This document shows, one piece after another, positions 6,879 to 9,573 of a stretch of DNA of 9,573 bases (within the stretch, counting starts at the first letter, position 1; every line of letters begins with the position of its first letter). This DNA comes from Actinomycetota bacterium (GTDB taxonomy: Bacteria; Actinomycetota; Thermoleophilia; Gaiellales; Gaiellaceae). The position numbers and the translations under genes were made by a program. The DNA lies in the NCBI GenBank assembly GCA_013697465.1, contig JACCWU010000154.1:1-9573 (forward strand), given 5' to 3'. The notes below the pieces were generated by a model. The model was not told the DNA's origin. It made no database searches and saw only the letters and a program-made list of their open reading frames with translations.

Positions 6879-8845
6879 CACGCCTGCCGGGCGATGGCGT
6901 CCTCGATCCGGTCCGCGATCGAGGCCCCGTCGAGACCGTGAAACCGGAGCGCCTCGGCCGGCGTTCCACACGCCGGCCAGCCCTCCACGCCGAACACCGT
7001 CACGGGAGAGCCGCCGAGCTCGCGTCTGAGCGCGTCCCCGAGCGCTCCGACGGGCGCGTGGTCCTCGAGCACGAAGACACGGCGGTACGGGGCGACCGTG
7101 CCGGAGAGCCAGTCACCGTCGATCCGGTTCAGCCAGGGCATGTTCGCGACTGCGAGGCCGATGCCGCGCTCGGCGAGGAGCTCCGACGCCGCGAGCGCCT
7201 CGTGCAGCAGCACCGGCCCGTAGGCGAGCAGCAGACCGTCGTCTCCGTCGCGGAGCAGCGAGCCGCGCCCGGGCGCCACCTCGGCGTCGGGGAGTTCGAT
7301 CGCCCGCGGCGAGGGGCCGATCGCGAGGCGGATCGCGACGTTCTCCTCCGCCTCCTCGACCGCCCAGCGGAGGAGCGCGCTCGTCTCGGCCGCGTTCCCC
7401 GGCTGGACGATCGTCATGCTCGGGAGGGCCGCGAGGAGAGAGACGTCGCGCAGCGACTGGTGCGACTTCCCGGGTCCCGCGGGAATGAGCCCCGCGTAGT
7501 GGAGCGCGTACACGACCTTGGTCCCCTCGCTTACCTGGTTGTAGATCTGCTCGTTCGCCCGGGACGCGAGGAAGGCGGCGAAGGAGTTGACGACGGGCAG
7601 GAAGCCTTGGCGCGCGAGCCCGGCTGCGGTCGAGACCATGTCCTGCTCTGCGATTCCGCACTCGACGAAGCGGTCGGGGTACGTGAGCTCGAACACGCGA
7701 ATCCGGCAGTCGGAGGCGAGATCGGCGTCGAGAACGACGAGGTGGTCGTGCTCAGCTCCGAGCTCCACGAGTGCCTCGCCGTACGCCTCGACGACGTACT
7801 CGTCGCTCACCTTCGCCTGCATGGGCGCGCCAGAACCGCTCGCCGGCTCGGCTTCGAGCGAGGCGGCCGGCTCTCGGGAAGGAGGCTCGACGGGCTCCAC
7901 CGGCTCGACCTGGAGCACATCGAGCTCGAGCGTGGCGAGCTGCTCGTCGATCCGGCCGACGAGCTCGGCGGCGGCTCGCTCGAAGTCGTCGTCGCCCGGC
8001 GCACCCGCGTGCCAGCGGTAGAAGCCGCCACCCTCGGCGAGCGCCGCCGAGCGCTCCATGAACGAGACACCCTTCCCTTTGATCGTCTGGGCGATGAGCG
8101 CCTGCGGGCGGTCGTCCACACCTCGTAGCTCCGCGAATGCCTCGCGCAGCGCCGCATGGTCGTGGCCGTCGCACGAGACGACATGCCAGCCGAAGGCGTC
8201 GAGCTTGGCGTCGAGCGAGCCGAGAGCGACGATCTGCTCGGTCGGCTTGTCCGACTGGAGCTCGTTTCGGTCGACGACGACGGTCAGCCGGGACAGCTTG
8301 TCGTGGGCAGCCGCTTGGAGCGCCTCCCAGTTCTGCCCCTCCTGCAGCTCCCCGTCGCCCGTCATGACGACCACGCGGCCGCCGAGCCCCAGGCTCCACT
8401 TCCCCCAGGCGATTCCCCGTCCTTTGGAGATGCCCATGCCGAGTGAGCCCGAGTTCGCCTCGATCCCGGGCACTCGTACGTCCGGGTGCCCGTCGAGGCC
8501 GCCGAGTCTCCGCAAGGCGAGGAGCTTCTCGCGCGGGATCACGCCGAGCGCGAAGAGCGTCGCGTAGAGACCGGGCACATCGTGTCCCTTCGAGGAGAAG
8601 AAGACGTCCCGATCCGGATGATCCCAGCCGAGCTCGGCCGTGTTCAGCGCCTCGAAGAGGAGATGGACGAAGAGATCGAGCGCGCTGAAGCTGGATCCGA
8701 GATGGCCCGACCCTGCACGCTTGATCGCGACGAGAGTATTCAGCCGGCACATGTCCGCGAGCAGCGCGAGCGCCGCGTCGCGATCGACCCCGGCTGCGCT
8801 TACGCGGTCGAACTCGGTCTTCGGGATGAGCTGGAGCTGGAGCAC
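6878..8845 (-). CDS. Single-chain transketolase family enzyme with fused N and C halves, probably specialised
   Basis: The 655-residue protein combines two parts that are often separate subunits. Residues 25-300 are the thiamine-diphosphate half: AGSGHLGSSFSALDLF at 44-59, DVFFSSKGHD at 80-89, GSLGMGIS at 133-140, the Mg-ThDP motif GDGELQEGQNWEA at 163-175 ending in VVVDRNELQ at 189-197, TIKGKGVSFME at 254-264 and WHAG at 278-281. A Pro/Glu-rich linker covers 311-341. Residues 342-655 are the pyrimidine and C-terminal domains: DADLASDCR at 373-381, the cofactor-activating glutamate in GIAEQ at 397-401, ANEQI at 430-434, H449 and SHQ at 461-463. Transketolases move two-carbon ketol units between sugars in the cytoplasm. 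The SKGH motif and absence of the DXS pattern favour transketolase over DXP synthase. Location between a methyltransferase (15-base gap) and a glycan transferase (TGATG overlap) argues for surface-sugar synthesis rather than housekeeping pentose metabolism. The substrate-contact region is atypical (see findings). The GTG start at 8845 lacks a clear ribosome binding site. Confidence 0.93.
   Translation of the reverse strand: MLQLQLIPKTEFDRVSAAGVDRDAALALLADMCRLNTLVAIKRAGSGHLGSSFSALDLFVHLLFEALNTAELGWDHPDRDVFFSSKGHDVPGLYATLFALGVIPREKLLALRRLGGLDGHPDVRVPGIEANSGSLGMGISKGRGIAWGKWSLGLGGRVVVMTGDGELQEGQNWEALQAAAHDKLSRLTVVVDRNELQSDKPTEQIVALGSLDAKLDAFGWHVVSCDGHDHAALREAFAELRGVDDRPQALIAQTIKGKGVSFMERSAALAEGGGFYRWHAGAPGDDDFERAAAELVGRIDEQLATLELDVLQVEPVEPVEPPSREPAASLEAEPASGSGAPMQAKVSDEYVVEAYGEALVELGAEHDHLVVLDADLASDCRIRVFELTYPDRFVECGIAEQDMVSTAAGLARQGFLPVVNSFAAFLASRANEQIYNQVSEGTKVVYALHYAGLIPAGPGKSHQSLRDVSLLAALPSMTIVQPGNAAETSALLRWAVEEAEENVAIRLAIGPSPRAIELPDAEVAPGRGSLLRDGDDGLLLAYGPVLLHEALAASELLAERGIGLAVANMPWLNRIDGDWLSGTVAPYRRVFVLEDHAPVGALGDALRRELGGSPVTVFGVEGWPACGTPAEALRFHGLDGASIADRIEDAIARQA
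7883..7909 (-). repeat. Three tandem Val-Glu-Pro codon triplets in the transketolase linker
   Basis: On the minus strand three 9-base units (GTCGAGCCG, GTGGAGCCC, GTCGAGCCT) encode V-E-P three times at residues 313-321. They differ only at third codon positions. They lie at the start of the Pro/Glu/Ser/Ala-rich stretch joining the two transketolase halves, so they look like a spacer that grew by short tandem duplication and was kept for its extended, charged character. Confidence 0.75.
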
Positions 8846-8860
8846 GTCCGGCGGGAAACG

Positions 8861-9573
8861 CTATCGCGACGGTACGGGAGGCCGGTGCGGCGTCACGACG
8901 TCCGCAAGGTCTGCGCCCTCTGCGAGCTCGTCCGTCTTCTCGCACAGGAAGAGCGCCTCGCTCGAGCCGGGCCTGTAGTCGGTGAATCGCCGGACGCTCC
9001 TCCACCCCGTCCACGCGAGCTCCATCCGCACCGCCTGGAGCGTCGGCACCGCCTTCGCCTTTCCCGACTCCGGTTGCCAGCGAAGCCGGAGCACGGCGTC
9101 GGGTCGAGGGTCGATCGTCGTCTCGAAGAGCATCGTCCCGCCGGATCGAGTCACCCGATTCAGCATCCCGAGCAGCGGAATGTGGTGGATCGAGTGGTAG
9201 AGGACGCCGAGGAAAAACACGAGGTCGAATGGCTCGACGTCGAGCAGCTCGCGTGCCTGGCGCAGGTCTCCGTACACGAACCGGTGCGGGCTCTGCAGCT
9301 CGCCGACCCAACGCTCGTGGAGGTTCCGGTCGGAGGCGAAGTCCGAGAACACGAGCTCGCTCGGCTCGAGCTCACGGTCGATCCAGTGCGAGTGGAGGCC
9401 GTACTTCGGTCCCACCTCGAGCACGCGCGCCCCGCGGAAGCGGGAGACGTCGAGAACGGCGCCGAGCGCCTCGGGCACGATCGTGAGGTCGGGCACGTCG
9501 GCGGCGGCGGTCGTCGGCCGCTTGTCCTGGATCGGCCGCGGGTCTTCGACGTACTCGGTGAGCTCGTCCAGCC
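8861..9573 (-). CDS. SAM-dependent class I methyltransferase (5' end outside window)
   Basis: The frame is open to the right window edge, giving 236 visible residues. A GTG at 9496 could start a 211-residue protein, but the 25 codons before it (starting LDELTEYVEDPRP) have G/C third positions in all but one codon, so I think the gene begins beyond the window. Numbered from that GTG, motif I is VLEVGPKYGLHS at 25-36, FSDFASDRN at 50-58 probably carries the acidic residue contacting the SAM ribose, FDLVFFLGVLYHS lies near 89-101, and RSGGTMLFE near 114-122 is the post-core strand. GVLYH followed by SGG-x-x-(L/M)-x-E resembles CmoB/DUF1698-like and sugar-decorating methyltransferases. Motif I is GPKYG rather than GxGxG. 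The transketolase gene starts 15 bases after its TAG. The probable role is O- or N-methylation of a small molecule or sugar; the substrate is unknown. Confidence 0.88.
   Translation of the reverse strand, partial: LDELTEYVEDPRPIQDKRPTTAAADVPDLTIVPEALGAVLDVSRFRGARVLEVGPKYGLHSHWIDRELEPSELVFSDFASDRNLHERWVGELQSPHRFVYGDLRQARELLDVEPFDLVFFLGVLYHSIHHIPLLGMLNRVTRSGGTMLFETTIDPRPDAVLRLRWQPESGKAKAVPTLQAVRMELAWTGWRSVRRFTDYRPGSSEALFLCEKTDELAEGADLADVVTPHRPPVPSR

Noticed and set aside
5718..6941. 407-codon plus-strand open frame opposite the GT-B gene
   Set aside because: It is a mirror of the coding strand; charged, repetitive composition and no recognisable motifs.
6879..6971. 31-residue upstream extension of the GT-B protein
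   Set aside because: It would overlap the transketolase gene, is Arg/Gly-rich, and the ATG in the TGATG overlap is a much better start.
6770..8128. 452-codon plus-strand open frame opposite the transketolase
   Set aside because: It lies wholly antisense to clear transketolase motifs; composition is that of a shadow frame.
6878..8845. Identity as 1-deoxy-xylulose-5-phosphate synthase
   Set aside because: The SKGH and TIKGKGVSFME motifs are of the transketolase type, and the DXS-specific D-x-G-H-Q pattern is absent.
7752..9311. 519-codon minus-strand open frame overlapping transketolase and methyltransferase
   Set aside because: It is a second minus frame rich in Arg, Gly and Pro, whereas the other frame holds both real proteins with all their motifs.
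1..9573. CRISPR arrays, tRNA or rRNA genes, transposases, toxin-antitoxin pairs or phage genes
   Set aside because: I looked for regularly spaced repeats, RNA-gene signatures and the corresponding protein motifs and found none; almost all of the window is occupied by the seven genes.

Overview
This GC-rich window, with strong G/C preference at third codon positions, many GTG starts and few Shine-Dalgarno sites, reads as part of a cell-surface glycan locus from a high-GC bacterium. The protein styles and probable leaderless starts fit Actinobacteriota (a Thermoleophilia-like soil lineage is my guess), but no taxonomic marker gene is present. I see seven genes, two of them cut by the window edges, and no rRNA, tRNA, CRISPR array, insertion sequence or phage gene.

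Layout. Left minus-strand block (1-2989): a GT-C-like multi-pass membrane protein (2989-1373), followed 10 bases later by a DPM1-like family 2 glycosyltransferase that continues into a second, catalytically eroded GT2-like domain and leaves the window at base 1. A 71-base divergent promoter region (2990-3060) carries a TAnnnT element facing each way. Plus-strand block (3061-5395): a membrane-anchored DPM1/DPG-synthase-like GT2, then a GT4 family glycosyltransferase 13 bases later. A convergent gap (5396-5519) holds a coding-like orphan frame and one G+C-rich inverted repeat. Right minus-strand block (9573-5520): a SAM methyltransferase cut at its 5' end, then a single-chain transketolase, then a GT-B transferase resembling CDP-glycerol glycerophosphotransferases. 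The last two genes are joined by a TGATG stop/start overlap.

How they could work together (inference). The two DPM1-like enzymes would charge a polyprenyl phosphate with a sugar. The GT-C-like protein would use such a lipid-linked donor on the outer face of the membrane. The GT4 and GT-B enzymes would build the glycan on the cytoplasmic side from nucleotide-activated donors. The transketolase and methyltransferase would make or decorate an unusual building block. The least ordinary points are the transketolase, whose usual acidic donor-recognition motif and a phosphate-binding arginine look replaced, and the GT2 fused to a pseudo-GT2 domain.
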